The position numbers and the translations under genes were made by a program. The notes beneath the pieces were generated by a model that was given only the letters and a program-made list of their open reading frames with translations, did no database searches and had not been told where the DNA came from. Source: Oncomelania hupensis (taxonomy: Eukaryota > Mollusca > Gastropoda > Littorinimorpha > Pomatiopsidae). Taken from it: a DNA stretch of 64,000 bases. Positions 38,121-49,459 of the stretch are shown here, in pieces (the first letter of the stretch is position 1; each line of letters opens with the position of its first letter). Where the stretch lies: NCBI GenBank assembly GCA_036898135.1, contig CM072516.1, positions 22,995,239 to 23,059,238 of the forward strand, read 5' to 3'.

Positions 38121-41100
38121 ATGGCTGACTTCTGGCAGAAAGGGGTTGAACTAAATCTAAAAGGCAAACAGCTGACGGAGTACGTCAAATGCCAGGAGAG
38201 AATATTGCGTGAAGAAAGAGAAGAACAGCGACGGCGCGAAGAACGAGAATTAGAAGAGCAGCGTCGCCGTGAAGAACGAGAATTAGAGGAGCAGCGTCGC
38301 CGTGAAGAAAGAGAATTAGAATTGAAGCGTCTGGAAATTGAACAGCAGCGGCAAGAAAGAGAAGAGCAGCGTAAAGAAAGAGAAGATGAGCGCAGGCGTG
38401 AGGAAAGAGAAGCTGATCGGCAGTTCCAACTAGAGTTGGCGCGCATCCAGCAACAGCAGCATGCGCCACAAGTTATCAGTGACAACAAAGCTCCAAAATT
38501 GCCAGCGTTTGTCGACGGGAAGGACCAGATCGACAGTTATTTGGCGAGATTTGAAAGGTTTGCCAAAAGCTCTAACTGGCAACCTCAAGACTGGGCAATT
38601 CGACTAAGTGCACTTCTGACGGGGCAAGCACTCGACGTCTACACCAGATTGTCGGACGATGACGCTAAAGACTACGACGTCTTGAAGGAGGCCCTATTGC
38701 AGTGCTACAACTTTACAGAGAAGGGCTACCGTAAACGCTTCCGTGAATGCCGGCCTAAGTCAGACGAGACGCCAAAGCAGTTTGTGGAGCGCCTGTCGTC
38801 ATATCTACACAAGTGGGTGGAGTTATCAGGCGAAAGGAAGTCTTACGACAGTCTCCATGACTTGATTGTGAAGGAACAATTTCTCAATGCCTGTCACAAG
38901 GACCTAGCGACCCACTTAGAAGAACAAAAGCTGCAGACGCTTAAAGATGTGACTGAGGCTGCTGAAAGATATCTCATCGCTCATGGGAAGACCCTGGGGC
39001 CACCCAGCGCGACGAAACATTTTCAGAAGACTGGAAACCATGTGAACCAGATCCAGGGGAGCCAGACGAGCCAAAAACAGACGGACTCCACGCCTCCTCC
39101 CAGGGAAGGGCATTCAAGAGGCTGTTTCACCTGCAACGCTACAGACCACAGAGCGGCTAACTGTCCTCAAAACAAAAGTAGCGGACAGCGGAGTAGTACG
39201 GACAACGCAGCGGCGGGCAACCGGCAGAGGCGGTTCTCCAATCAACGGCAAACCAGTAGATCTGACCATCAAGTGTGCGGCGGGAGCGTCATTCTTCCGA
39301 GTGAGACCAAGTGCACAGCTACTCCCGCGGACGTGCAAGAGTGCATAACCGATGGCCAACTTCTCCTTGCCAACGGGAAATCCATCCCCGTCGTCGCCAG
39401 CGCAGCGATGACCGTCCAGAACATGCCTGTTTCAAAGGGACGCGTCGGAAATCATGAAGTGACTGTTTTAAGAGACTCTGGCTGCAGTGGGGTCATCGTC
39501 AGAGAAGACCTAATCGCTAAAGAACAGTTCACTGGCGATTCAAAATGGACACTTATGGCCGACAGCAAATGTGTGAGAGCGCCAGTTGCGAAGATTCAAG
39601 TCAGCACTCTTCTACATAGGCGAAGTCGAAGCGGTTTGCCTGAAGAAGCCGCTGTATGATTTGATGATCGGGAATATCGACGGCGCGAGACGACCCGACG
39701 ACCCCGATCCAGAGTGGATTCCTGCCTCAAATCAACATGTCGAAGTTGTGGAGGAGGATCCATTGCCATTTCCCGATGGAGACTTTACAGAGCTGCTACG
39801 GGACAATGTGGCGACTCCGGCTCAGCCCTGCCGACCAGAGATCGTCGGTGCTGTTACTACCAGGGCCCAGGCCAAGAGAGACAAGACGTCTACGCCACTG
39901 AAGGTCGCCGACAACTCTAAAGCTGCCATCGTGGACAGAGATAAACTGATCAAGCTCCAGGAAGCTGATAGCACTTTAAACAAGTACAGGAACCGCCAAG
40001 ACCACGTGACCAAAAGCAGTGGTACGGTCTATTTTGAAGTGAAGGCCAAGATCCTGTATCGAATCTTCCAGCACCCGAGGGTCAACGGAGGGAAACCACT
40101 ACGTCAAGGTACTGGTACCATTACCCCTAAAGCGCCAGGTGATGGAAGTAGCGCATTACTCAATTATGGGAGGTCACCTGGGTATCAAGAAGACGTCGGA
40201 TAGAATCCAGGCGATGTTCTACTGGCCAGGACTTCATGCGGACGTCAGCCGTTTCTGCCGATCATGTGACATTTGCCAGAAGACCATACCTCGAGGAAGG
40301 GTCCCGAAAATGCCTATGCAGAGGATGCCTCTGATCGACCGACCTTTTAAGAGGGTGGCCTTAGACTTAATCGGCGAAATGAGACCTCCGAGTGAAGAAG
40401 GTCATCGATGGGTACTGACTTTAGTGGACTATGCGACTCGGTACCCAGAAGCAGTGCCACTGAAGAAGATTGACACTGAAACTGTAGCAGAGGCACTAGT
40501 GGACATGTTCAGCAGACTTGGAGTGCCTGAAGAGATCCTGACAGACCTCGGGACGCAGTTCGTCTCTGACTGCATGAAGGAGGTTAACAGACTGCTGAGC
40601 CTCCGGCATTTGACTACGACACCCTACCATCCAATGTGCAACGGGCTTGTCGAAAAGTTCAACGCTACGCTGAAGTCCACCCTAAAGAAACTGTGCAGCG
40701 AGCAGCCCAGACAATGGCATCGCTATATCAACACCTTACTATTCGCCTACAGAGAAGTACCGCAGGAGTCCACCGGCTTTTCTCCGTTCGAGCTGCTGTA
40801 CGGAAGAACCATCCGAGGGCCGATGCACATCCTGAAAGAACTGTGGACGAAGGAAGTGGACACCCCAGAGGTGAAGAACAGTTATCAGTACGTGTTTGAG
40901 CTACGGGAGAAGCTTGAGCAGACTCTCGAGATAGCCAGAGAAAACCTGAAGAAGTCCCAGGACTGTGGAAAGCACTACTATGATCGTAGGGCTATGAACA
41001 GGAAGTTCAAACCTGGCAACAAAGTGCTGGTGCTGCTACCTACCGATCATAATAAGTTGCTGATGCAGTGGAAAGGCCCGTACGAAGTGGAGACCGTGGT

Positions 41101-41671
41101 GGGAATCAACGACTATAAGGTGAAGGTCGGCCAGCTTTCCAAGATATACCCCGCCAACCTCCTTAAGCTGTACGTGGAAAGGCCATCAGAGACTGTGCAT
41201 GCAGAAACTGCAGCTGAGATCGATAACAGCTTTGACAGCGAGGAACTGTTGGAACTTGGGGACTTCCACAGCAAAGAAGGCATCGATGATGTTAAGCTAA
41301 GACCACGCTTGACGGAAGGTCAAAAGATGGAGCTCAAGGACCTTATGGGCGAGTTTCCCCATAGCTTCAATGATGTCCCAAGCTCTACGACTTTGGTCGA
41401 ACATGAAGTCCACACCCAGACCTGGAAGGAGCATCTGCAGACCTTGAGGGAGCCTTTCCACCATCTCGCAGAAGCCAACCTGACCGTGAGACCCAGCGAA
41501 CGCATTCTGGGAGCTGACAACGTCGACTGCGTCGGACATCCGACGGAAGAAGAAGACAACGGAGGATGCACTGACTCCAGGAAAGCCCACGTGATCGTCG
41601 TCTTTGACCCTGGGCCGATGACAACCGCAACTGACGAGGGCGTCGTTTCCTTGCGGATGAAAAAACATTGA
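38121..41671 (+). pseudogene. Gyp-1 gag-pol, frameshifted and RT-deleted
   Basis: The reading frame is in three pieces: 38121-39659 (gag and protease), 39586-40203 (linker) and 40139-41671 (integrase and RT remnant). Compared with Gyp-2, about 2 bp are lost near 39605 and about 1 bp is gained near 40108. The domains are as in Gyp-3: charged coiled coil, capsid, zinc knuckle CFTCNATDHRAANC, protease DSGCSG, integrase zinc finger and DDE core. The RT catalytic box and RNase H are absent. This copy cannot make a full polyprotein. Confidence 0.88.
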
Positions 41672-41689
41672 CCGTGTAGATAAACTGTG

Positions 41690-41850
41690 AACATTGACAG
41701 TACCCAGAAAGACTTGCAGATGAGAAACATTAACTCTGTGTGAATGAACTGTGAACATTGACAATATCCAGACAGATTTGAAGATGAAAACCATTGACTC
41801 TGTGTGAATGAACTGAGAACGTTGATAGTGTTCAGACAGACTGAAATAAG
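41690..41850 (+). repeat. Gyp-1 3' UTR tandem repeat
   Basis: About two and a half units of roughly 60-65 bp with the core GAACTGTGAACATTGACA and GATGAAAACCATTGACTCTG, between the stop codon and the purine tract. Confidence 0.75.
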
Positions 41851-42014
41851 TCTTAATTCTGTACTTTGTTTGTGCATTACGTTTCAACGTTGTTGAAAGA
41901 AATTGGGTAAATTTCTTCTTGAGTGGGGGGTTATGTTACGTTGAAACGCAAACGAAAGTATGACTGAAACGCGCACGATAGATCTAATCGTTTCGTTTTG
42001 CAAAGTATTCAATA

Positions 42015-42629
42015 TGTTACGTTGAAACGCGAATGGTAGTACGTCGGAAGCGCGCACGATAGATCTAATCGTTTCGTTTTGCAAAGTATTCAATAATGGA
42101 GTTTATTTACCTTTGATTTGAGTTTGCATTGTTGTTAGGAGAGGCTTTGTATAACGTTGATAATTTGCGTTAGTCGATATTACTGGGGAAGTTTCTGGAT
42201 CTGCGTGTTTACTCTCGATAGAAATTTCCCGATACATGTCGAAGCAAGAGAAGGTTCCGGGTATGTTTAGAACAATGTATGACGTAAGTCAGCGATGACG
42301 ATCTTTAATTCTGATTGGTTGTAATGCGTCATTTTCTAGAACAAACTGAGGTCATCTCGAGTTGAGAGAAAAAATTATATATTCGATGCTCCGTGTGTTG
42401 TTGTGGATAGTTGCTGTGAAAGTTGTTGAGTTGAGTTGAGAATTGTATGCAGTTGTTGGTGTGTGCTAAATAAAAAGTGGAAAACTTCATACGTCGACTT
42501 AGTGACTTGTATGCTGATTGAGCGGGCTGCGTGAATAAACGAATCTGAGTTACACAACTATCAGGAATTCAAGCATCGGGGCTGAATCAGATACTGATAG
42601 AAAACTCCATCATCGAATCGAGTGTAACA
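42015..42629 (+). repeat. Gyp-2 5' LTR
   Basis: 615 bp with TGTTA/TAACA ends. It differs from the Gyp-1 LTR in the central block (TCGAAGCAAGAGAAGG). Confidence 0.93.
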
Positions 42630-43090
42630 TTTTGGGGGTCAAGCCGCGATTCACGCCATAGCCAAGGGTTCAACTGTGACAACAAGCGAGTCAACGTTAC
42701 GAGAGGCAGTCATCGAGGGTAGCCGCTAACGTTGCGTCGAGAGGGGCCAACATACTGGGACTACATCACCGATAGATTCGGGTTGACTGCAAGGGCGTGT
42801 AGTCGCTGAAGAGTTGCTTCGTGAGAGAACAACAGATCGGGACTACGTGGCTGCCGTAAGACTACGTCGAGGGACAGTCTCGGAGCTACATCGCCAGTGT
42901 TACAGAGAGCGGCGAGCGGACGTCGCGTCTACTTCAGCACAGGAGCGTATACATCAACACCAGCGTGGTGCAGCGTCGCATACGACGAGGACAGCGGTGC
43001 CTGCGTCAGCGAAGGCGACTAGTGGCAAGCATCAGCGCTACTGCAGAAAGCGTGCTGTTCTAGAACAGTCTAGAAGGGTGCAGCACAGTC

Positions 43091-43166
43091 AAGAACTTTC
43101 TAGGAAAAGAACTTTCCAGAAAGAACTTTCCAGAAAAGAACTTTCCAGAAAAGAACTTTCCAGAAG
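43091..43166 (+). promoter_or_regulatory. Heat-shock-element-like repeats in the Gyp-2 leader
   Basis: Five tandem copies of GAACTTTC(C/T)AG(A/G)A, ending just before the gag ATG. This is the longest array of the three elements. Confidence 0.5.
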
Positions 43167-43173
43167 CATCAAG

Positions 43174-46100
43174 ATGGCTGACTTCTGGCAGAAAGGGATT
43201 GCACTGAATCTGAAAGGCAAACAGCTGACGGAGTACGTCAAGTCTCAGGAGAGAATACAAGAAAGAGAAGAACAACGTCAGCGTGAAGAAAGAGAAGATG
43301 AGCGACGGCGTGAAGAAAGAGAATTTGAACTGAAGCGTCTGGAAATTGAACAGCAGCGGCAAGAAAGAGAAGATGAGCGCAGGCGTGAGGAAAGAGAAGC
43401 TGATCGTCAGTACCAGCTAGAGTTGGCGCGTATCCAGAACAATCAGCATGCGCAACAAGTCACCAACGACCATACGGCTCCAAAATTGCCAGCTTTCGTC
43501 GACGGGAAGGACCAGATCGACAGCTATCTGGCGAGATTCGAAAGGTTCGCCGAAAGCTCCAACTGGCAACCTCGGGACTGGGCGATTCGACTAAGTGCAC
43601 TTCTGACAGGGCAAGCGCTCGAAGTTTACACCAGACTGTCGAACGATGACGCCAAAAACTACGACGTCTTGAAAGAGGCCCTGTTGCAGTGCTACAACTT
43701 TACAGAGAAGGGCTACCGTAAACGCTTCCGTGAATGCCGGCCTAAGTCAGACGAGACGCCAAAGCAGTTTGTGGAGCGCCTGTCGTCATATCTACACAAG
43801 TGGGTGGAGTTATCAGGCGAAAGGAAGTCTTACGACAGTCTCCATGACCTGATCGTGAAGGAACAATTTCTCAATGCCTGTCACAAGGACCTAGCGACCC
43901 ACTTAGAAGAACAAAAGCTGCAGACGCTTATAGATGTGACCGAGGCTGCTGAAAGATATCTTATCGCTCATGGGAAAACCCTGGGGCCACCCAGCGCGAC
44001 GAAACATTTTCAGAAGACTGCAAACCATGGGAACCAGATCCAAGGGAGCCAGACGAGCCAGAGACAGACGGACTCCACGCCTCCTCCCAGGGAAGGGCAT
44101 TCAAGAGGCTGTTTCACCTGCAACGCTACAGACCACAGAGCGGCTAACTGTCCTCAAAACAAAAGTAGCGGACAGCGGAGCAGTACGGACAATGCAGCGG
44201 CGGGCAACCGGCAGAGGCGGTTCTCCAATCAACGGCAAAACAGCAGATCTGACCATCAATTGTGCGGCGGGAGTGTCATTCTTCCGAGTGAGACCAAGCG
44301 CACAGCTACCCCTGCCGACGTGCAAGAGTGCATGACCGATGGCCAACTCCTCCTTGCCAACGGAAAATCCATCCCCGTCGTCGCCAGCGCAGCTGTGACC
44401 GTCCAGAACATGCCTGTTTCAAAGGGACGCGTCGGAAATCATGAAGTGACTGTTTTAAGAGACTCTGGCTGCAGTGGGGTCATCATCAGAGAAGACCTAA
44501 TCGCTAAAGAACAGTTCAATGGCGATTCAAAATGGACACTTATGGCCGACAGCAAATGTGTGAGAGCGCCAGTTGCGAAGATTCATGTCAACACCCCTTT
44601 CTACATAGGCGAAGTCGAAGCGGTTTGCCTGAAGAAGCCGCTGTACGATTTGATGATCGGGAATATCGACGGCGCGAGGCGACCCGACGACCCCGATCCA
44701 GAGTGGAGTCCTGCCTCAACTCAACACGTCGAAGTTGTGGAGGAGGATCCATTGCCATTTCCCGATGGAGACCTTACAGAGCTGCTACGGGACAATGTGG
44801 TTACTCCGGCTCAGCCCTGCCGACCAGAGATCGTCGGTGCCGTTACTACCAGGGCCCAGGTCAAGAGAGACAAGACGTCTACGCCACTGAAGGTCGCCGA
44901 CAACTCTAAAGCTGCCATCGTGGACAGAGATAAGCTGATCCAGCTCCAGGAAGCTGATAGCACTTTAAACAAGTACAGGAACCGCCAAGACCACGTGACC
45001 AAAGGCAGTGGTACGGTCTATTTTGAGGTGAAGGCCAAGATCCTGTACCGAATCTTCCAGCACCCGAGGGTCAACGGAGGGAAACCACTACGTCAAGTCT
45101 TGGTACCGTTACCCCTAAGGCGCCAGGTGATGGAAGTAGCGCATGACTCAATCATGGGAGGTCACCTGGGTATCAAGAAGACGTCGGATAGAATCCAGGC
45201 GGTATTCTACTGGCCAGGACTTCATGCGGACGTCAGCCGTTTCTGCCGATCATGTGACATTTGCCAGAAGACCATACCTCGAGGAAGGGTCCCGAAAGTG
45301 CCTATGCAGAGGATGCCTCTGATCGACCGACCTTTCAAGAGGGTGGCCTTAGACTTAATCGGCGAAATAAGACCTCCGAGTGAAGAAGGTCATCGGTGGG
45401 TACTGACTTTAGTGGACTATGCGACTCGGTACCCAGAAGCAGTGCCACTGAAGAAGATTGACACTGAAACTGTAGCAGAGGCACTGGTGGACATGTTCAG
45501 TAGGCTTGGAGTGCCTGAAGAAATTCTGACAGACCTCGGGACGCAGTTCGTCTCTGACTGCATTAAGGAGGTCAACAGACTGCTGAGCATCCGGCATTTG
45601 ACTACGACACCCTACCATCCGATGTGCAACGGGCTTGTCGAGAAGTTCAATGCTACGCTGAAGTCCACCCTGAAGAAACTGTGCAGCGAGCAGCCCAGAC
45701 AATGGCATCGCTATATCAACGCCTTACTATTCGCCTACAGAGAAGTACCGCAGGAGTCCACCGGCTTTTCTCCGTTCGAGCTGCTGTACGGAAGAACCAT
45801 CCGAGGGCCGATGCACATCCTAAAAGAACTGTGGACGAAGGAAGTGGACACCCCAGAGGTGAAGAACAGCTACCAGTACGTGTTTGAGCTACGAGAGAAG
45901 CTGGAGCAGACTCTCGAGATAGCCAGAGAAAACCTGAAGAAGTCCCAGGACTGTGGAAAGCACTACTATGACCGTAGGGCTGTGAACAGGAAGTTTAAAC
46001 CTGGCAACAAAGTGCTGGTGCTGCTACCCACTGATCATAATAAGTTGCTGATGCAATGGAAAGGCCCGTACGAAGTGGAGACCGTGGTGGGAATCAACGA

Positions 46101-46659
46101 CTACAGGGTGAAGGTCGGCCAGTATTCCAAGATATACCACGCCAACCTCCTTAAACTGTACGTGGAAAGGCTACCAGAGACTGTGCACGCAGCCACAGCA
46201 GCTGTGACCGACGACAGCTTTGACAGTGAAGAACTGTTGGAACTGGGAGATTTCCACAGCAAAGAAGGCATCGATGATGTTAAGCTAGGACCGAGCTTGA
46301 CGGAAGGTCAAAAGTTGGAGCTCAAGGACCTTATGGGCGAGTTTCCCCATAACTTCAATGATGTCCCAGGCTCTACGACTTTGGTCGAACATGAAGTCCA
46401 CACCCAGACCTGGAAGGAGCATCTGCAGACTTTGAGGGAGCTGTTCCACCGTCTCGCAGAAGCCAACCTGACCGTGAGACCCAGCAAATGCATCCTGGGA
46501 GCTGACAACGTCGACTGCGTTGGACATCCGATGGAAGAAGGAGACAACGGAGGACGCATTGATTCCAGGGAAGCCCACGTGATCATCGTCTTTGACCCTG
46601 GGCCGATGACGACCGCAACTGACGAGGGCGTCGATTCCTTGCGAACGAAAGAACATTGA
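43174..46659 (+). CDS. Gyp-2 gag-protease-integrase polyprotein, RT-deleted
   Basis: One uninterrupted frame of about 1,161 residues begins at MADFWQKG. The frame stays open upstream to 42814 without any ATG, so the shorter start, shared by all three elements, is chosen. Order: Arg/Glu-rich coiled coil, capsid with a SCAN-like C-terminal part (YRKRFRECRPKSDETPKQFV), zinc knuckle CFTCNATDHRAANC, aspartic protease LRDSGCSG, integrase HH-CC finger (CRSCDIC) and core (ALDLIGEI, TDLGTQFVSD, VEKFNATLK), then a pre-RT segment joined directly to a post-catalytic RT segment. It could supply structural protein and integrase but no DNA synthesis. Confidence 0.9.
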   Translation: MADFWQKGIALNLKGKQLTEYVKSQERIQEREEQRQREEREDERRREEREFELKRLEIEQQRQEREDERRREEREADRQYQLELARIQNNQHAQQVTNDHTAPKLPAFVDGKDQIDSYLARFERFAESSNWQPRDWAIRLSALLTGQALEVYTRLSNDDAKNYDVLKEALLQCYNFTEKGYRKRFRECRPKSDETPKQFVERLSSYLHKWVELSGERKSYDSLHDLIVKEQFLNACHKDLATHLEEQKLQTLIDVTEAAERYLIAHGKTLGPPSATKHFQKTANHGNQIQGSQTSQRQTDSTPPPREGHSRGCFTCNATDHRAANCPQNKSSGQRSSTDNAAAGNRQRRFSNQRQNSRSDHQLCGGSVILPSETKRTATPADVQECMTDGQLLLANGKSIPVVASAAVTVQNMPVSKGRVGNHEVTVLRDSGCSGVIIREDLIAKEQFNGDSKWTLMADSKCVRAPVAKIHVNTPFYIGEVEAVCLKKPLYDLMIGNIDGARRPDDPDPEWSPASTQHVEVVEEDPLPFPDGDLTELLRDNVVTPAQPCRPEIVGAVTTRAQVKRDKTSTPLKVADNSKAAIVDRDKLIQLQEADSTLNKYRNRQDHVTKGSGTVYFEVKAKILYRIFQHPRVNGGKPLRQVLVPLPLRRQVMEVAHDSIMGGHLGIKKTSDRIQAVFYWPGLHADVSRFCRSCDICQKTIPRGRVPKVPMQRMPLIDRPFKRVALDLIGEIRPPSEEGHRWVLTLVDYATRYPEAVPLKKIDTETVAEALVDMFSRLGVPEEILTDLGTQFVSDCIKEVNRLLSIRHLTTTPYHPMCNGLVEKFNATLKSTLKKLCSEQPRQWHRYINALLFAYREVPQESTGFSPFELLYGRTIRGPMHILKELWTKEVDTPEVKNSYQYVFELREKLEQTLEIARENLKKSQDCGKHYYDRRAVNRKFKPGNKVLVLLPTDHNKLLMQWKGPYEVETVVGINDYRVKVGQYSKIYHANLLKLYVERLPETVHAATAAVTDDSFDSEELLELGDFHSKEGIDDVKLGPSLTEGQKLELKDLMGEFPHNFNDVPGSTTLVEHEVHTQTWKEHLQTLRELFHRLAEANLTVRPSKCILGADNVDCVGHPMEEGDNGGRIDSREAHVIIVFDPGPMTTATDEGVDSLRTKEH

Positions 46660-46689
46660 CTGTGTGGACGAACTAAGAATATTGGTAAT

Positions 46690-46850
46690 GACAGACTTGA
46701 AAATGAAAAACGTTGACTGGGTAAATGATCTGTGAACATTGACAGTATCCAGAAAGACTTGCAGATGGAAAACATTGACTGTGTATATGAACTGTGAACA
46801 TTGACAATATCCAGAAAGACTTGAAGATGAAAACCATTGACTCTGTGTAG
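46690..46850 (+). repeat. Gyp-2 3' UTR tandem repeat
   Basis: Roughly two units of about 65 bp sharing CTGTGAACATTGACA and CCAGAAAGACTTG, diverged from those of Gyp-1. Confidence 0.7.
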
Positions 46851-46976
46851 ATAAGCTGAGCGCAATTACAGTATTCAGAAAGTCTGAAATAAGTTTTAAT
46901 TCTGAACTTTGTTTGTGCATTACGTCTCAACGTTGTTGAAAGAAATTGGGTAAATTTCTTCTTGAGTGGGGGGTTA

Positions 46977-47591
46977 TGTTACGTTGAAACGCGAATGGTA
47001 GTACGTCGGAAGCGCGCACGATAGATCTAATCGTTTCGTTTTGCAAAGTATTCAATAATGGAGTTTATTTACCTTTGATTTGAGTTTGCATTGTTGTTAG
47101 GAGAGGCTTTGTATAACGTTGATAATTTGCGTTAGTCGATATTACTGGGGAAGTTTCTGGATCTGCGTGTTTACTCTCGATAGAAATTTCCCGATACATG
47201 TCGAAGCAAGAGAAGGTTCCGGGTATGTTTAGAACAATGTATGACGTAAGTCAGCGATGACGATCTTTAATTCTGATTGGTTGTAATGCGTCATTTTCTA
47301 GAACAAACTGAGGTCATCTCGAGTTGAGAGAAAAAATTATATATTCGATGCTCCGTGTGTTGTTGTGGATAGTTGCTGTGAAAGTTGTTGAGTTGAGTTG
47401 AGAATTGTATGCAGTTGTTGGTGTGTGCTGAATAAAAAGTGGAAAACTTCATACGTCGACTTAGTGACTTGTATGCTGATTGAGCAGGCTGCGTGAATAA
47501 ACGAATCTGAGTTACACAACTATCAGGAATTCAAGCATCGGGGCTGAATCAGATACTGATAGAAAACTCCATCATCGAATCGAGTGTAACA
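46977..47591 (+). repeat. Gyp-2 3' LTR
   Basis: 615 bp, nearly identical to the 5' LTR. Confidence 0.93.
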
Positions 47592-49411
47592 CAATAATGG
47601 AGTTTATTCACCTTTGATTTGAGTTTGCATTGTTGTTAGGAGAGGCTTTGTATAACGTTGATAATTGGCGTTAGTCGATATTATTGGAGAATTTTCTGGA
47701 TCTGCGTGTTTACTCTCGATAGAAGTTTCCCGATAGATATCGAAGTACGGCGGAAGGAGAAGAAATATGTATGACGTAAGTCAGTGATGACGATCTTTTA
47801 TTTGATTGGTAGTAGTGCGTCATTTCTACTGTGTTCGAAATTGTTCGGGAAGAGAGGGAAGTTATAAAATTATGTGCCGCGCTTTTTTGTGGAGTTGTTG
47901 TTGAAAGTGATTTGGAAAGTAAAATTTGAAAGTGGAAAGGCGAGTTGAGGATTGTATGCAGTTGTTGATGTGTGCTGAATAAAAGTGGAAAACTTAATAC
48001 GTCGACTCCGTGTCTTGTATGCTGAGTGAGCAGGCTGCGTGGATAAACGAATCTCAGTTACACCTTATCAGGAATTCAGCATTGGGGCTGAATCAGATAC
48101 TGATAAAGAGAACACCATCATCGAATCGAGTGTAACACACATGCATCATTTGTAATATCCTGGAGTCTTTTGTACGCGCGAGATGCTGTGGTGGACCATA
48201 TGAATCTATGCTCACTGTATTCAGTTTGTCAGCATGGTTTCAGGAATGGTAGGTCATGTGTGACTCAGCTATTAGAAGTCATGGAAGATTTTACGGGAAT
48301 GTTGAATGATGGTGAGGGGTTTGGTGTGCTGTATCTGGATTTTAAAAAGGCATTTGATTCTGGCCCACATGCTAGACTTTTAACAAAAATTCAATCATAT
48401 GGATTATGGTATCACTGGAAAGGTGTGCCAAAGGATTGGGAACTTTTTATCAGAGAGAAGCCAGCGGTAAGTTGGTAACAGTTTCTCTTCAGAAGCTCCT
48501 GTGTTAAGTGGGATACCTCTTGAAGTTAGCATTTTGGGTCCTGTTTTATTTACAATTTTCATAAATGATTTGCCAGATGAGGTGTCCAGCAGTTGTAAAA
48601 TTTTTGCTGATGACACAAAAACTATATAACTTGTCAAGTGAGAGTTCTAAGCTACAGTCTGATATAGATAATCTTGGTAAATGGTCTGATAAGTGGAAAC
48701 TTCATTTAAAATAATACTTCCAAATGCAAGGTACTTAATTTTGGTAGTAAAAATCCTTGCCATGAATATTATATGACCGCTGACGGACAGAGAGTGTCAG
48801 TTGACACCTGCACCAAAGAGAAGGATCTGGGGGTCACTTTTGATAACGAGTTAAAATTTGATAAACATATATATTAATACTGCAATTGCAATGGCAAATA
48901 AAATGCTTGGGATTATCCGGAGATCTTTCTCCTGCCTTGATAAAGATACACTAACATGTCTGTATAGACTATAGGACACTTGTACGACCTCATTTGGAAT
49001 ATGCAAATGCTGTATGGTCACCGCTCTTGAAAAGACAATTGTCAGTGATTAAAAAAGTGCAGCAAAGAGCAACAAAATTGGTAAAATCCTTGAAAAATGT
49101 GCCTTACGGAAAAAGATTAAAGAAACTAGGCCTTCCCAGTTTGAAATTTAGAAGAGTTAGAGGTGATCTTATACGAATATACAAAATAATAAATAACATC
49201 AACAAAGTTAATAATGCAAATACATTTTTAAAGTTTCATGCTGGACATAATACTAGAAACTCAGAAGACAAAATTTTTATCCAGCACTGTCGTACTAACA
49301 AAAGAAAGCACTGTTTTAGCAACAGAATTGCACCACTCTGGAAAAAAATACCATTACATGTTAAAAAAGGTAACAACTTAAATACCTTTAAATACCTTTT
49401 GGAAAGGTATC

Positions 49412-49459
49412 TGGACGTTTCGGCGGTGGGCACTTTCGGCGACACCGCCGAAACGTCCA
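49412..49459. repeat. 17-bp perfect inverted repeat with CCGCCGAAACGTCC core
   Basis: TGGACGTTTCGGCGGTG (49412-49428) is the exact reverse complement of 49443-49459, with a 14-bp spacer. Another CCGCCGAATCGTCC follows near 49471. The same core recurs in the satellite at 55.9 and 63.7 kb. Confidence 0.9.

Larger units (their letters stand above)
42015..47591 (+). mobile_element. Gyp-2, Ty3/gypsy element inserted in the Gyp-1 3' LTR
   Basis: LTRs 42015-42629 and 46977-47591, both 615 bp, differ by eye at about two sites. The target duplication CAATA (42010-42014, 47592-47596) is host LTR sequence: joining the flanks restores the ATTCAATAATGGAG block seen in other LTRs. The primer-site-like TGGGGGTCAAGCCG lies after the 5' LTR. 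This is the youngest layer of this nest. Confidence 0.95.
36967..48137 (+). mobile_element. Gyp-1, Ty3/gypsy LTR retrotransposon (interrupted by Gyp-2)
   Basis: The 5' LTR is 36967-37588. The 3' LTR begins at 41934 and is split into 41934-42014 and 47597-48137; both LTRs are 622 bp. Both ends are TGTTA/TAACA. The target duplication CACAT is at 36962-36966 and 48138-48142. A primer-binding-site-like TGGGGGTCAAGCCG follows the 5' LTR, and a GAGTGGGGGGTTA purine tract precedes the 3' LTR. By eye the LTRs differ at about seven sites. The tRNA primer was not assigned. Confidence 0.93.
36840..49413 (+). mobile_element. LINE split by the Gyp-1/Gyp-2 nest
   Basis: The left part (36840-36966) reads EVDEGTVPADLKKANVTAL and EAGNYRPVSLT, the start of an RT domain. 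The right part resumes at 48138 with SFVRARDAVVDHM, QHGFRNGRSCVTQLLEV, motif A LYLDFKKAFDS, motif B SILGPVLFTIFINDLP, motif C FADDTK and, at 48994-49497, the C-terminal tail (HLEYANAVWSPLL, RATKLVKSLKN). The pattern is CR1/L2-like. Several frameshifts make it inactive. Gyp-1 entered between the PVSLT box and the following segment. Confidence 0.88.

Noticed and set aside
41297..41887. Long minus-strand frames opposite Gyp coding regions (also 46285-46920 and 61831-62478)
   Set aside because: They are antisense shadows of the integrase/RT end and the 3' UTR repeat, with no known domain.
42814..43173. 120-codon upstream extension of the Gyp-2 polyprotein
   Set aside because: It has no ATG, it covers the untranslated leader and the GAACTTTCCAG repeats, and it is not open in Gyp-1 or Gyp-3.
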